Origin: Bradyrhizobium agreste
GTDB lineage: Bacteria > Pseudomonadota > Alphaproteobacteria > Rhizobiales > Xanthobacteraceae
Direction of reading: 5' to 3'
Length of the DNA stretch: 64,000 bases
NCBI RefSeq assembly: GCF_016031625.1
Contig: NZ_JACCHP010000035.1
Coordinates: 1 to 64,000, forward strand
A program made the position numbers and the translations under genes. The notes under the pieces were generated by a model. That model ran no database searches and was not told the DNA's origin. It saw nothing but the letters and a program-made list of their open reading frames with translations. Position 1 is the stretch's first letter. Each line of letters starts with the position of its first letter. Of the stretch, positions 1 to 8,758 are shown one piece after another.

Positions 1-2
1 CG

Positions 3-350
3 GAAAGACCGCACGAGGCGCTCGGCATGAAGTGTCCGGCGGAATTGTATGCGGCGTCACCGCGCCGCTATGACGGCTTGCCCGAACTGTCCTATCCATT
101 CCATGACCGCGACGTCCTCGTCACGGCCTGCGGACGGCTCTGCCTGCATCGCAAGCGAATCAACATCTCGACCGTGCTGGCCGGCCAGAAGCTCGGCATC
201 AAGGAAGTCGACGAGGGCATCTGGCTCGTCAGCTTCATGCACTACGATCTGGGATACTTCGACCTGGAGCAAAAGACCTTGCAGCCCCTCGACAACCCAT
301 TCGGCCCGAAGCCCGTTACCGATGTCTCCGGTCCGACATCGTCGCTCTGA
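3..350 (+). CDS. IS481-like transposase, C-terminal part (5' end outside window)
   Basis: The reading frame is open from base 3 and reads NERPHEAL-like integrase-core sequence ('ERPHEALGMKCPAELY'), so the gene enters from outside the window; the ATG at 27 is internal. It continues through 'GIWLVSFMHYDLGYFDLE' and 'LDNPFG', a tail familiar from IS481-type transposases of rhizobia (recognition from memory, no search run). The last residues after DNPFG differ from the usual tail, so the C-terminus may be frameshifted. DDE transposases of this family cut and join IS ends. Whether the element is complete cannot be judged from this window. Confidence 0.7.
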   Translation, partial: ERPHEALGMKCPAELYAASPRRYDGLPELSYPFHDRDVLVTACGRLCLHRKRINISTVLAGQKLGIKEVDEGIWLVSFMHYDLGYFDLEQKTLQPLDNPFGPKPVTDVSGPTSSL

Positions 351-405
351 CGCCACTCTTGCTCATTCTCGGCATGGCAGCTCCCCTGCTTGGCCGCGCT
401 GAGCG

Positions 406-455
406 GTCAACCCCCGAAGCCCGCAGGGGCGCGCCCCTTGGCGCGCGGGGTTGAC
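406..455. repeat. Palindromic sequence between the two transposase remnants
   Basis: GTCAACCCC at 406-414 is repeated inverted as GGGGTTGAC at 447-455, and the perfect palindrome GGGGCGCGCCCC lies inside at 426-437. It could fold as a long hairpin. It has no T-run, so a terminator role is unproven. It is probably debris of the neighbouring insertion sequence. Confidence 0.5.
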
Positions 456-504
456 GGCGATAGCGCGGGCCGAGCAAGAATAGGCCGTGCCATGAAGGCG
501 TGGA

Positions 505-597
505 GTGACCTGCAACCTTCGACAACCCGTTCGGCACGAGGTTGTCACCCATGTCTCAGGTACGATTCGTTACCTATGTGTCCGGGCTGGACAAACC
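505..597 (+). mobile_element. Second transposase-tail remnant
   Basis: In one frame this reads 'FDNPFGTRLSPMSQVRFVT', the same tail type as in the transposase at the window start, but with no transposase body in front of it. It is therefore a separate, truncated copy of a related element. It ends within about ten bases of the 3' end of tRNA-Thr, the usual side for insertions at tRNA genes. Confidence 0.6.
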
Positions 598-603
598 GGG
601 CGC

Positions 604-679
604 TGGTGCCGCAAGAGGGATTCGAACCCCCGACCCCGTCATTACGAATGACGTGCTCTACCGACTGAGCTATTGCGGC
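604..679 (-). tRNA. tRNA-Thr (anticodon CGT)
   Basis: The minus strand gives a complete cloverleaf: acceptor GCCGCAA pairs with TTGCGGC, the anticodon stem is CGTCA/TGACG around loop TTCGTAA, and the T-loop is GGTTCGAATCC. Discriminator A is followed by an encoded CCA at 604-606. Anticodon CGT reads ACG (Thr). Transposase debris lies just beyond the 3' end. Confidence 0.97.
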
Positions 680-778
680 GAACCTGCCGGGACCGAAGCG
701 ATGCCGGCCCCGATACGCGCGCTCCTGATATCGGGCATGGCCCGAATTGGCAAGGACAAGCGGGAGGCGAAATGCGGC

Positions 779-2578
779 TCACGCGCCCCAGCGGGACCAG
801 AATCCGCGCCAGCCGCCCGCCTGGGCTTTGGGCGTGCCGATTTGTTCCGTAAATTCATCGCTTGGGCCGTCGTCGTCGATGCCGGGATCATCGGGTGCAC
901 GGACGATCGGGATGACGGTCTGGATCGGCGCCGAGGCGGGCTTACCGAGGTCGGCCCGGGTCCGGAAGACCGGTGTCGGCGCCGGCGGCGATGATTCGGC
1001 GGGCGCCGGAGCCGGATTCGCCGGCTCGGCGGACGTCACGGCCGGCTCGTCGGCCTCCGCAGTCTGCTCCCCCGTCTCCTTGCCAGCTTCCTTGGCAGCC
1101 TCCTTCGCGGCGTCCTTGGCCGGAGGGGGTGAATTGTCTTGCGCGGCCGGGGCCGGCACCGGGGCCGCCTCCGGCGGTTCCATCGCGACTTCGCTGGGAG
1201 CCGCGGTCACCCGCCTCGGCGGCGGCGCGGCTAGCATGGCTTCCTCGAAGGCCGAGGATTCGATCGTGGTGCCCTTGTCCGAGGGCAGGCTCGCAACCGG
1301 CGTCTGCCATTGGAACGCATCGAGGCGTCCGGTGACCGGGGAGACCGGACGCCAGCGGTTGCTGACATAGCCGTCCGCGGTCCAGGCGGGATCGAGACGG
1401 GCGCGCACCGCGCGCAAGGTCCAGGCGCGGGCACGGCCGCTATCGCCATGCTCGGCGCGCTCGATCTCAGCCATCAGCAGCGCGACGCGCTGGGTCGGAT
1501 CGTTGACGTGCGGCGCAAGCACCTCGCGGGCACGGCCGAATTCGGAGGCGTCGATCGCGGCCCGCGCGATCGCGAGCTGGCCCTCGATATGGCCCGGCTT
1601 GTCGGCAGGTGTCTTGGCCGCGAGGGTCTCCACCCGCTGCAGGCGCTGCCGCGCGGAATCGCCGAGCTTCACATGCGCATAGGCTTCCGCAAGATCGGGA
1701 TGCGGATTGGCGAGCCAGGCGGCTTCCACCAGCTTCATGGCGCGGCGCACCTGATGCGCTTCGCTCTCGAATTTTGCCGCCAGCACGGCCGCCGGCACCA
1801 GGGTCGGCGCGAGCTTGACCGCCTCCATCACGCTCTCGCGCGCGACGTCGCGGTCCATCGTTTCCAGTTCCAGCGCACGCGCGGCGAGTAGCACGCCGCG
1901 CTGGCGGCGATAGGTCTGCTTGTCGATCAGGCCCGCGGACAGATTCGAATCGAGGATCGCGAGCGCGCCGCTCCAGTCGCCGCGCGCGCAGCGGAAGCCG
2001 AGCACCGCGTGCGAGGCCCAGGTCGCGGACGGCGACAGCTTGATCGCTTCCTCCGCGATCATCACGGCGCCGACCGCATCATCGGCGCGCTGCGCCTCGA
2101 TGAAGAGACCGCGCAGTCCAAGCAGCCGCGTGTCCTCGCGCTCGGCCATGGCGCGGAAGACGCGCTGCGCCTCGTCGCGATTGCCTTCGAGCTGCGCCGA
2201 CTGCGCGTGCAGCAGCAGCGCAAGCGGATCGTCTGGTGCATGCCGCCGGGCCGCCTCGGCGTGCCGGCGCGCGAGCGCGGAATCGCCGTGGCCGATCGCG
2301 AGCAGGCCATGGGTAATGGCGTGACGGCCGCGGGCATGGCGCTTGTCATGACGGCGGCGGCGCAAGCGCCCCGGCATGCGCCAGATCGTCGTCAGGATGC
2401 TCCAGACCAGCACGACGGAAGCGGCAAAGAGGCCGAGCAAGAACACGAACCTGGGCAGCGTCGTCGAGATGCGGAAACTGCCCGCGGTCAGGACGAGATC
2501 GCCGGGCTGGTCGGCAATCCAGGCCGCGCCGGCCGCCGCCAGTGCGATCAAGACGAGAAAGAGGACGATGCGAAGCAT
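779..2578 (-). CDS. hemY: HemY-domain tetratricopeptide membrane protein
   Basis: A 599-residue protein with two N-terminal membrane segments (about 4-22 and 43-66), a basic stretch, then helical TPR-like repeats to about residue 400. This is the HemY_N/TPR architecture found in proteobacterial heme operons; its biochemical role is still unclear and it is not protoporphyrinogen oxidase. From about residue 440 the tail is Pro/Ala/Glu-rich low complexity, with AAKEAAKEAGKE repeats, and looks disordered. It lies 35 bp behind the mitofilin-like gene and downstream of hemD, so the three probably form one transcript. The ATG at 2578 is used. Confidence 0.85.
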   Translation of the reverse strand: MLRIVLFLVLIALAAAGAAWIADQPGDLVLTAGSFRISTTLPRFVFLLGLFAASVVLVWSILTTIWRMPGRLRRRRHDKRHARGRHAITHGLLAIGHGDSALARRHAEAARRHAPDDPLALLLHAQSAQLEGNRDEAQRVFRAMAEREDTRLLGLRGLFIEAQRADDAVGAVMIAEEAIKLSPSATWASHAVLGFRCARGDWSGALAILDSNLSAGLIDKQTYRRQRGVLLAARALELETMDRDVARESVMEAVKLAPTLVPAAVLAAKFESEAHQVRRAMKLVEAAWLANPHPDLAEAYAHVKLGDSARQRLQRVETLAAKTPADKPGHIEGQLAIARAAIDASEFGRAREVLAPHVNDPTQRVALLMAEIERAEHGDSGRARAWTLRAVRARLDPAWTADGYVSNRWRPVSPVTGRLDAFQWQTPVASLPSDKGTTIESSAFEEAMLAAPPPRRVTAAPSEVAMEPPEAAPVPAPAAQDNSPPPAKDAAKEAAKEAGKETGEQTAEADEPAVTSAEPANPAPAPAESSPPAPTPVFRTRADLGKPASAPIQTVIPIVRAPDDPGIDDDGPSDEFTEQIGTPKAQAGGWRGFWSRWGA

Positions 2579-2613
2579 GGCGATCCCTATACGCGCCGAT
2601 TGTTGCGCGAATC

Positions 2614-3834
2614 TTATTGAGTGGATTTGGCGAGATCCGCCATGGCCTCGTCGGCGAATTTGCGGGATGCGGCGAGCGCGGCGTCGCGCGCATCGACCTT
2701 GTCGAGCCAGGCCTGCGCCGGGGCGCGATCAGCCTCGGGCAGCGTCTTCAGCTCGCGCCGCGCTTCTGCGAAATCGCTGCGGAGCGCCGCCGCCGTCACG
2801 CGCGTCACGACGGCGCCGCGATCGTTGCCGATGCCGTCGGTACGCTCGATGCGCACGAGCTTCGACGCGCCGGCTTGGAGACGCTCGACAATGCCGGCCT
2901 CGCTCGACGGAGCTTCAGCCGGCGGCGACAGCTTCGGCACGATGTTGAGGAGCTCGCGGCTGAGCGCCGCTGCCGTCGGGATGCCGGACGATGCAAACGC
3001 CTCGAGCGGTTTGAGCATGTCGGGCTTGGCCGTCAATGACCGCGCCACCGCCAATTGCGATTGATAGGGATCGCCGTGGCGAACGGCAACGTCGAGCAGG
3101 GACGCCGCCACCACATAGCGGAGCGGCTTGTCGTCCAGCGTCTTGGCCTCGGCGATCTTCTCGCCCTGCTGCGCGAGCTCGGCCCGCTCGGTCTTGCTGG
3201 CGCGCTCGAGCTGAGCGATGCGGTCGGTGAGCGCGGCAAGATCGGGCGCGGCACCCGGGGCTGCGGATTTCGCATCGTTCAGCGCGCTCGCGGTGTTGTC
3301 GAATTGTGCGCGCAAATTGGCGATCTCGCCACGCAGCGCACTCGCCGCTTTCTCCAACGCGTCGATTCGCGCGACTTGGGCCGGATCGGCCGCGGGCCTC
3401 GCGGCCTTGGCTTCGACCGCGGCAACGCGTCCGCTCAGCGCATCGACCGTCGCATTGGTGACCTGCGGCGCGGCCGGCGGGGCCTGCACCGCGGGCCAAC
3501 CCAGCATCCAGCCGACTGCGATCACGGCCGCAGCAGCGGCAGCGCCGGAGAAGGGCGCAACGATCCAGGGGGAAATCGGCGCCGATAAAGGCGCCGCCGC
3601 GGACGTCTGCTGCTCTGCCGATTCGGACTGAGGCTCGGCCTTGACTTCATCCGATCCGGGCTCTTCCACCCTGGCCTGCTCCTGCGCGAGATGCTCGGAC
3701 GCCTCGGGCTCGCCCGCGACCTGCTGCGGCTGGGTCGAGACTTCCGTCGCCTCGAGGTCGATGGTGGGCGGGGTGCGCTTTGCACGACCCGGATCGGGCG
3801 CCAATCCAGCGTCTTCAGGCTTGTCGTCGGCCAT
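2614..3834 (-). CDS. Mitofilin/Mic60-like inner-membrane protein
   Basis: A 406-residue protein with an acidic, Pro/Glu/Gln-rich cytoplasmic N-terminus (1-85), one membrane helix (about 92-112, Ala/Val-rich, followed by GWMLGW), a periplasmic coiled coil (about 125-235), and a helical C-terminal domain. This matches alphaproteobacterial Mic60/mitofilin (COG4223), relatives of the mitochondrial crista-junction protein, which are known to sit in heme gene clusters. Its location between hemD and hemY supports the call. It probably shapes or tethers intracytoplasmic or envelope membranes. The ATG is 60 bp after the hemD stop. Confidence 0.85.
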   Translation of the reverse strand: MADDKPEDAGLAPDPGRAKRTPPTIDLEATEVSTQPQQVAGEPEASEHLAQEQARVEEPGSDEVKAEPQSESAEQQTSAAAPLSAPISPWIVAPFSGAAAAAAVIAVGWMLGWPAVQAPPAAPQVTNATVDALSGRVAAVEAKAARPAADPAQVARIDALEKAASALRGEIANLRAQFDNTASALNDAKSAAPGAAPDLAALTDRIAQLERASKTERAELAQQGEKIAEAKTLDDKPLRYVVAASLLDVAVRHGDPYQSQLAVARSLTAKPDMLKPLEAFASSGIPTAAALSRELLNIVPKLSPPAEAPSSEAGIVERLQAGASKLVRIERTDGIGNDRGAVVTRVTAAALRSDFAEARRELKTLPEADRAPAQAWLDKVDARDAALAASRKFADEAMADLAKSTQ

Positions 3835-3894
3835 CGTGACGGTTCCTCACACTTCCATACCAGGGACTAGATTGCGTCGGATTCGGCCCGACCT

Positions 3895-4641
3895 TTACGC
3901 CAAACGGGTGCGCAACGCACGCTCCAAGGTGTCGAACAAGGCAGTTTCGTCCGGCGTTGCGGCCACCAGAACCTGCGACGCGCCGGCATCGCGCAGCACG
4001 CCCGCAACGGTCTCGGACAGGCAGCAATGCGGGATCGCCAGCGCCGAAATTTCGACACCTTCGTCCCGCGCCGCGTCGAGGAACGCGCGTGCGCTGCGCC
4101 GGGAGTAGTGCAGCACCGCCTCGATCCCATGGGCGGCAAAGCCTTCACAGACCTCGCGCGGCAGATGCTTCACGGGCGCCATGCGATAGGTCGTCTGCGT
4201 CACCACGCGGAAACCTTCCGCACCGAGCTCACCGCCGAGGTCGCGCGACAGATCCGCGCCCGCGAGATACAATAGCGTGCTGTTTTTCTTCAGCACCTTG
4301 TCGCGCGCGCTCTGCATCACCTTGTGGCGCAGGGACGCGGCATCGCCGCCGGCGACGATCACCTCGGCAAAACCGGCCTCGCGCGCTACAGCAGCCGTAT
4401 GCTCGCCGACCGCGAACAAGGGCAGCGGCAACAGACCGAGGTCCGCCAATTGCGGCGCCACGGCGCGGATCGCGTTGGCCGAGGTGACGAGAACGGCGTC
4501 AAAGGAAACTTCAATCTCGCCATGGAAGGCGACCGGCTCGAGCTTGAGCGCCGGCGCCAACAGCACCGCATGCCCGCGCGTGCGCAGATTGTCCGCCGTC
4601 GCCACATTGTCGGGATGCGGCCGTGTGACAAGAATGGACAT
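3895..4641 (-). CDS. hemD: Uroporphyrinogen-III synthase
   Basis: A 248-residue HemD: two-lobed family protein that cyclises hydroxymethylbilane with inversion of ring D to give uroporphyrinogen III (heme pathway, cytosol). Recognisable parts are the N-terminal 'VTRPHPDN', the central 'VTSANAIRA', and 'HYSRRSARAF' with 'CLSETVAGVLRDAG' in the C-terminal lobe. It is the first gene of the hemD-mitofilin-hemY run and is divergent from tsaD. hemC, often the partner upstream of hemD, is not present in this window. Confidence 0.9.
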   Translation of the reverse strand: MSILVTRPHPDNVATADNLRTRGHAVLLAPALKLEPVAFHGEIEVSFDAVLVTSANAIRAVAPQLADLGLLPLPLFAVGEHTAAVAREAGFAEVIVAGGDAASLRHKVMQSARDKVLKKNSTLLYLAGADLSRDLGGELGAEGFRVVTQTTYRMAPVKHLPREVCEGFAAHGIEAVLHYSRRSARAFLDAARDEGVEISALAIPHCCLSETVAGVLRDAGASQVLVAATPDETALFDTLERALRTRLA

Positions 4642-4792
4642 CGCTGGTGTTCCCGGACCATTTGGCGGTGATGCATCGACCAGAACGGCTGCGCGTGACG
4701 ATTGCGCAAGCCGACCCCGGGATGCTACCGGACGTACCAGAACTCTGCTTTACGGATGAGCGCAAGGGCGCAAATTGGATAACAATTCGCCA

Positions 4793-5866
4793 ATGCTGGT
4801 GCTGGGCATCGAAACCACCTGCGACGAGACCGCCGCGGCCGTGATCGAACGCGCGGCCGACGGCAGCGGCAAGATCCTGTCCAACATCGTGCGGTCGCAG
4901 ATCGAGGAGCATGCCCGCTTCGGCGGCGTGGTGCCGGAGATCGCCGCGCGCGCGCATGTCGACGTGCTCGACGGGATCATCGACCGTGCCATGGCCGAGG
5001 CCGGCATCGACTATGCCCAACTCGACGGTGTCGCGGCAGCCGCGGGGCCCGGGCTGATCGGCGGCGTCATCGTCGGGCTCACCACCGCGAAGGCGATCGC
5101 GATGGTGCACGACACGCCGCTGGTCGCGGTGAACCATCTCGAAGCGCATGCGCTGACGCCGCGTCTCACCGACGGCGTCGAATTTCCCTATTGCCTCTTC
5201 CTTGCCTCCGGCGGCCATACCCAGATCGTCGCGGTCACCGGCGTTGGCCAATATGTGCGGCTCGGCACCACGGTCGACGACGCCATCGGCGAGGCCTTCG
5301 ACAAGGTCGCGAAGATGCTGGGCCTGCCCTATCCCGGCGGCCCGCAGGTCGAGCGCGCCGCTGCCGGTGGCGATGCCACGCGCTTTGCGTTTCCGCGGCC
5401 GATGCAGGGGCGCCCCGATGCCAATTTCTCGCTATCAGGATTGAAGACGGCGGTGCGCACTGAAGCGAGCCGGCTGGCCGAGCTCACGCCGCAGGACATC
5501 AGCGATCTCTGCGCAAGCTTCCAGGCCGCCGTGCTGGATTCGACGGCCGACCGGCTGAGCGTCGGCCTCAGGCTGTTCCGCGAAAAGTTCGGCGCGCCGC
5601 TTGCGCTCGTGGCTGCCGGCGGCGTCGCCGCCAATCAGGCGATCCGCGGCGCGCTTGATGATGTCGCGCGGCAGGCCGGGACGCAGCTGATCATGCCGCC
5701 GCCCGCGCTTTGCACCGACAACGGCGCCATGATCGCCTGGGCCGGCGCCGAGCGCCTCGCGCTCGGCCTGACCGACACGATGGACGCGCAGCCGCGCGCA
5801 CGCTGGTTGCTCGACGCCAAGGCGACGGCGCCGGCAGGCTACGGCAACACGCGAGCGGGATATTAG
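4793..5866 (+). CDS. tsaD: tRNA N6-threonylcarbamoyladenosine transferase TsaD
   Basis: A 357-residue Kae1/Gcp family protein that transfers threonylcarbamoyl to A37 of ANN-decoding tRNAs together with TsaB and TsaE. Visible motifs: 'LGIETTCDETAAAV' at the start, the metal-binding HLEAH, 'LASGGHTQI', and 'LVAAGGVAAN' with 'ALCTDNGAMIAWAG' near the end. I chose ATG 4793 because the family begins MLVLGIETTCDET; an in-frame TTG at 4775 would add six residues. gpsA follows after 2 bp, so the two are co-transcribed. Confidence 0.95.
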   Translation: MLVLGIETTCDETAAAVIERAADGSGKILSNIVRSQIEEHARFGGVVPEIAARAHVDVLDGIIDRAMAEAGIDYAQLDGVAAAAGPGLIGGVIVGLTTAKAIAMVHDTPLVAVNHLEAHALTPRLTDGVEFPYCLFLASGGHTQIVAVTGVGQYVRLGTTVDDAIGEAFDKVAKMLGLPYPGGPQVERAAAGGDATRFAFPRPMQGRPDANFSLSGLKTAVRTEASRLAELTPQDISDLCASFQAAVLDSTADRLSVGLRLFREKFGAPLALVAAGGVAANQAIRGALDDVARQAGTQLIMPPPALCTDNGAMIAWAGAERLALGLTDTMDAQPRARWLLDAKATAPAGYGNTRAGY

Positions 5867-5868
5867 GA

Positions 5869-6849
5869 ATGACCGCTCTCCAATCCGTCGCAGTGATCGG
5901 CGCAGGCGCCTGGGGCACGGCGCTGGCGACGGTGGCGGCGCGAGCCGGGCGAAATGTGACGCTGTGGGCACGCAATGCCGAGCATGCCGCGCGGATCGCA
6001 TCGACGCGCGACAATCCGCGGCTGCCCGGGGTGCGGATCGTGCCTGAGATCATCGTGACGAGCGACCTGGCGCTCGCCGCGCGCGCGGACATGCTGCTGA
6101 TCGCAACGCCGGCGCAACATTTGCGCGGCGCGGTCAACATGCTGGCCTCGCACATCACGAAAGCGGTGCCGATCGTCGCCTGCGCCAAGGGCATCGAGCA
6201 CGGCACCCACAAGTTCATGACTGACGTGATCGCCGAGGCCGCGCCGCACGCGCAGCCGGCGATGCTGTCGGGACCTAGCTTTGCCGACGACGTCGCATGT
6301 GGCCTGCCGACGGCAGTGACCCTGGCGGCAAGCGATGAGGCGCTCGCCAGCAGCCTGGTGCAGGCGCTGGGCTCGCCGACATTCCGCCCCTATCACTCCA
6401 CCGATATCCGCGGCGTCGAGATCGGCGGCGCCGCCAAGAACGTGCTGGCGATCGCGGTCGGCATTGCGGTCGGGCGCAAGCTCGGCGCCTCCGCGCAGGC
6501 GGCGCTCACGACCCGCGGCTTTGCCGAGCTCACGCGCCTCGGCCGCGCGCTCGGCGCACGCCGCGAGACGCTCACCGGCCTGTCGGGCCTCGGTGATCTC
6601 ATTCTGACCTGCTCGAGCCCGCAATCGCGCAACTTCGCGCTCGGCCTCGCGCTCGGGCGGGGCGAGCAGCCTCCCGCCGGCAAGCTCGCCGAGGGCGAGT
6701 TCACCGCCCCCGTGCTGATCGAACTCGCCGCTTCGCAAAACATCGAGTTGCCGGTATCGGAGGCGGTCGCATCGATCCTGAGCGGCCGAAGCACGATCGA
6801 TGCCGCGATCTCGGCGCTGATGACGCGCCCCTTCAAGGCAGAGGAATAA
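5869..6849 (+). CDS. gpsA: Glycerol-3-phosphate dehydrogenase [NAD(P)+]
   Basis: A 326-residue cytosolic enzyme reducing dihydroxyacetone phosphate to sn-glycerol 3-phosphate for phospholipid synthesis. The N-terminus carries the dinucleotide-binding GAGAWGTALA. 'GPSFADDVA' and the catalytic-lysine segment 'GGAAKNVLAIAVG' are present, followed by 'GLSGLGDLILT', which is typical of GpsA. The ATG lies 2 bp after the tsaD stop, and the next gene starts 2 bp after its own stop, so tsaD-gpsA-EVE reads as a tight operon. Confidence 0.95.
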   Translation: MTALQSVAVIGAGAWGTALATVAARAGRNVTLWARNAEHAARIASTRDNPRLPGVRIVPEIIVTSDLALAARADMLLIATPAQHLRGAVNMLASHITKAVPIVACAKGIEHGTHKFMTDVIAEAAPHAQPAMLSGPSFADDVACGLPTAVTLAASDEALASSLVQALGSPTFRPYHSTDIRGVEIGGAAKNVLAIAVGIAVGRKLGASAQAALTTRGFAELTRLGRALGARRETLTGLSGLGDLILTCSSPQSRNFALGLALGRGEQPPAGKLAEGEFTAPVLIELAASQNIELPVSEAVASILSGRSTIDAAISALMTRPFKAEE

Positions 6850-6851
6850 GC

Positions 6852-7265
6852 ATGGCGTACTGGCTCGTGAAATCCGAACCGTCGGTGTGGTCCTGGGACC
6901 AGCAGGTCGCGAAGGGCGCCAAGGGCGAGGCCTGGACCGGCGTGCGCAATTTCACCGCGCGTCAGAACCTCGTGAACATGAAGAAGGGCGACAAGGCGTT
7001 CTTCTATCATTCCAACGAGGGCAAGGAGATCGTCGGCATCGCCGAGATCATCAAGGAGGCCTATCCCGATCCGACCGACAAGACCGGCAAATTCGTCTGC
7101 GTCGACATCAAGGCCGACAAGCCCCTGAAGACACCGGTGACCATGGCCGCGATCAAGGCGGAGAAGAAGCTAGCGGATATGGCCCTGGTGAAATATTCTC
7201 GCCTGTCGGTGCAGCCGGTGACGGCAGAGGAATGGAAGCTCGTCTGCAAGATGGGTGGGGTTTAG
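6852..7265 (+). CDS. EVE-domain protein
   Basis: A 137-residue single EVE domain (PUA-like fold), starting AYWLVKSEPSVWSWD and containing 'WTGVRNFTARQN' and 'DKAFFYHSNEGKEIVGI', the usual signature. EVE domains are thought to bind modified bases in DNA or RNA. This gene sits in the tsaD-gpsA operon, 2 bp after gpsA, in GC-rich sequence matching its neighbours, so it belongs to the core genome and not to the accessory cassette that begins right after it. Its substrate is unknown. Confidence 0.9.
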   Translation: MAYWLVKSEPSVWSWDQQVAKGAKGEAWTGVRNFTARQNLVNMKKGDKAFFYHSNEGKEIVGIAEIIKEAYPDPTDKTGKFVCVDIKADKPLKTPVTMAAIKAEKKLADMALVKYSRLSVQPVTAEEWKLVCKMGGV

Positions 7266-7465
7266 CCGCATCTAGCCTAGTCTAGCTATGTGGAGAATGG
7301 CGGTGCTGGCAGCATGAAATAAATAGCCGACGCGATGTTTGAAGCGCCTGGGTGCGTACCGCCGCAATGCGGCAGAGGCGCTGACAAAATCCCGCGACTA
7401 GAGCACGAGCCTCTGGCCAACCGCCCGCAAGATGTGGCACTATCTGTGCGTCACGCACGTCGATA

Positions 7466-8758
7466 TTGCAACCGAAAATCCATATCATTGAACTTCAAGG
7501 GTTTTTACTTTCGGGCGAGGCCCACTCATTGAGCAAGCTTCACAAGATATCGAGCAAACGAACGCAGCCTGGACTCGGCGCTGTAATTTTCGTCCATGGA
7601 CTCGGCGGCGATGCATTCGCCACATGGCGCAAGGGAAAAGAATCGAGTTCTTTCTGGCCGCAATGGCTCGCAGAGGATTTAGAGCAGCTTGATGTTTATT
7701 CGTTGTCTTACGAGGCCTCGCCAGTCGCCTGGCTGGGTACCACAATGCCTATCTTCGATCGAGCTAAGCAAATTCTTACTTGGCTTGAACCTCTTTCGGA
7801 AAGGCCGATCGTCTTCATTTGTCACAGCCTAGGGGGACTGTTGGTCAAGCAGATGATTCGCCTAGCCAGTACAGGAGGTTTCGCCAACTGGCGGGCTCTT
7901 GCTAATCAAACCAGAGGTGTCGTCTTTTTGGGAACGCCTCATACAGGCGCTGACATCGCGGGGACTTTGGATCGACTCGGTGCAATCCTGGGCACTTCAG
8001 TTTCGATGACAGAACTAGCTAAAAACAGCCCACACCTTCGGGATATTAACGAGTGGTATCGAAACTCTGCCAGACCATTAAACATCAAGACGCTTCCGTT
8101 CTACGAAAAGCAACCGACCCACGGAATTCTCGTTGTCGACGAAACTGCCGCCGACCCCACGATTGAGTCGGTTGCAGCAATACCTTTGGACGGCACACAT
8201 CTCACGATGTGCAAGCCCGAGTCGCGCGAGGATTTTCTGTACGTAACTGTTGAGCGTTTCGTTCGCAGCTGTTTCCGAGCTGAGCTAAGTGAACAGGAGC
8301 TGCTTCCTAATGGCCAAGCGGACAGCACGGGTTTAAGCCGCGTATCGCCGGCGCTGCATAGTGAAAGTACGAGCGAGAAGTGGCTATTGGGGATCAAGAA
8401 CTACCCCGCCGTAAAGCCGTATGAGATACCTTTCGAAGCGATCAAGGCGTTCGCTCGCGCATATCCAACGCTGCCTGCTGCAAAGAACTTCATCAACGGC
8501 GTGAATGCCTTACGAATCAAACTAAATCCAGAAAACAACACTGAGCAACAAATACTCGTCGAGCCTCACGACCTCGGCATGTCGCCTGGGAATTTCATCG
8601 ATTTTTGGACAGAGGTTCTGACGCTCGCCGGACACAAATCAAGGAGAACCCTTGCTACGTTCACGGTTGCACCAAATGCTCCGAATCCGGCTCTGTATGG
8701 GCCAGAAGCAACGCATGCGTTTAATGAATTGAGGAGAACTCTCGAATCGTTGGAGTGA
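7466..8758 (+). CDS. SERAC1-like alpha/beta-hydrolase (serine esterase) with C-terminal extension
   Basis: About 430 residues. Residues 38-260 form an alpha/beta-hydrolase of the SERAC1/DUF676/PGAP1-like type: oxyanion segment 'VHGLGGD' (43-49), nucleophile elbow 'CHSLGG' with Ser121, 'GTPHTGAD' (156-163), and 'GTHLTMCK' with the probable catalytic His245. Asp225 or Asp230 could complete the triad. Residues 300-430 are a separate unrecognised domain. No signal peptide, so probably cytosolic. The TTG at 7466 is the first plausible start, but no strong ribosome site was seen and the true start is uncertain. The next gene overlaps its stop (GTGA), so they are coupled. Codon use and GC are lower than in the flanks, which suggests transfer. 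The substrate is unknown. Confidence 0.75.
   Translation: MQPKIHIIELQGFLLSGEAHSLSKLHKISSKRTQPGLGAVIFVHGLGGDAFATWRKGKESSSFWPQWLAEDLEQLDVYSLSYEASPVAWLGTTMPIFDRAKQILTWLEPLSERPIVFICHSLGGLLVKQMIRLASTGGFANWRALANQTRGVVFLGTPHTGADIAGTLDRLGAILGTSVSMTELAKNSPHLRDINEWYRNSARPLNIKTLPFYEKQPTHGILVVDETAADPTIESVAAIPLDGTHLTMCKPESREDFLYVTVERFVRSCFRAELSEQELLPNGQADSTGLSRVSPALHSESTSEKWLLGIKNYPAVKPYEIPFEAIKAFARAYPTLPAAKNFINGVNALRIKLNPENNTEQQILVEPHDLGMSPGNFIDFWTEVLTLAGHKSRRTLATFTVAPNAPNPALYGPEATHAFNELRRTLESLE

Noticed and set aside
542..994. Open frame running through tRNA-Thr
   Set aside because: It starts in a transposase tail, crosses a perfect tRNA gene and runs antisense into hemY.
4779..4789. GGATAACAATT, identical to the core of the E. 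coli lac operator
   Set aside because: Lies across the tsaD start region in an alphaproteobacterium, with no symmetrical left half and no LacI gene; chance match.
6852..7265. EVE-domain gene as part of the accessory defence-like cassette
   Set aside because: EVE domains occur in defence systems, but this one is in the tsaD-gpsA operon with core base composition, so it is a neighbour and not a member.
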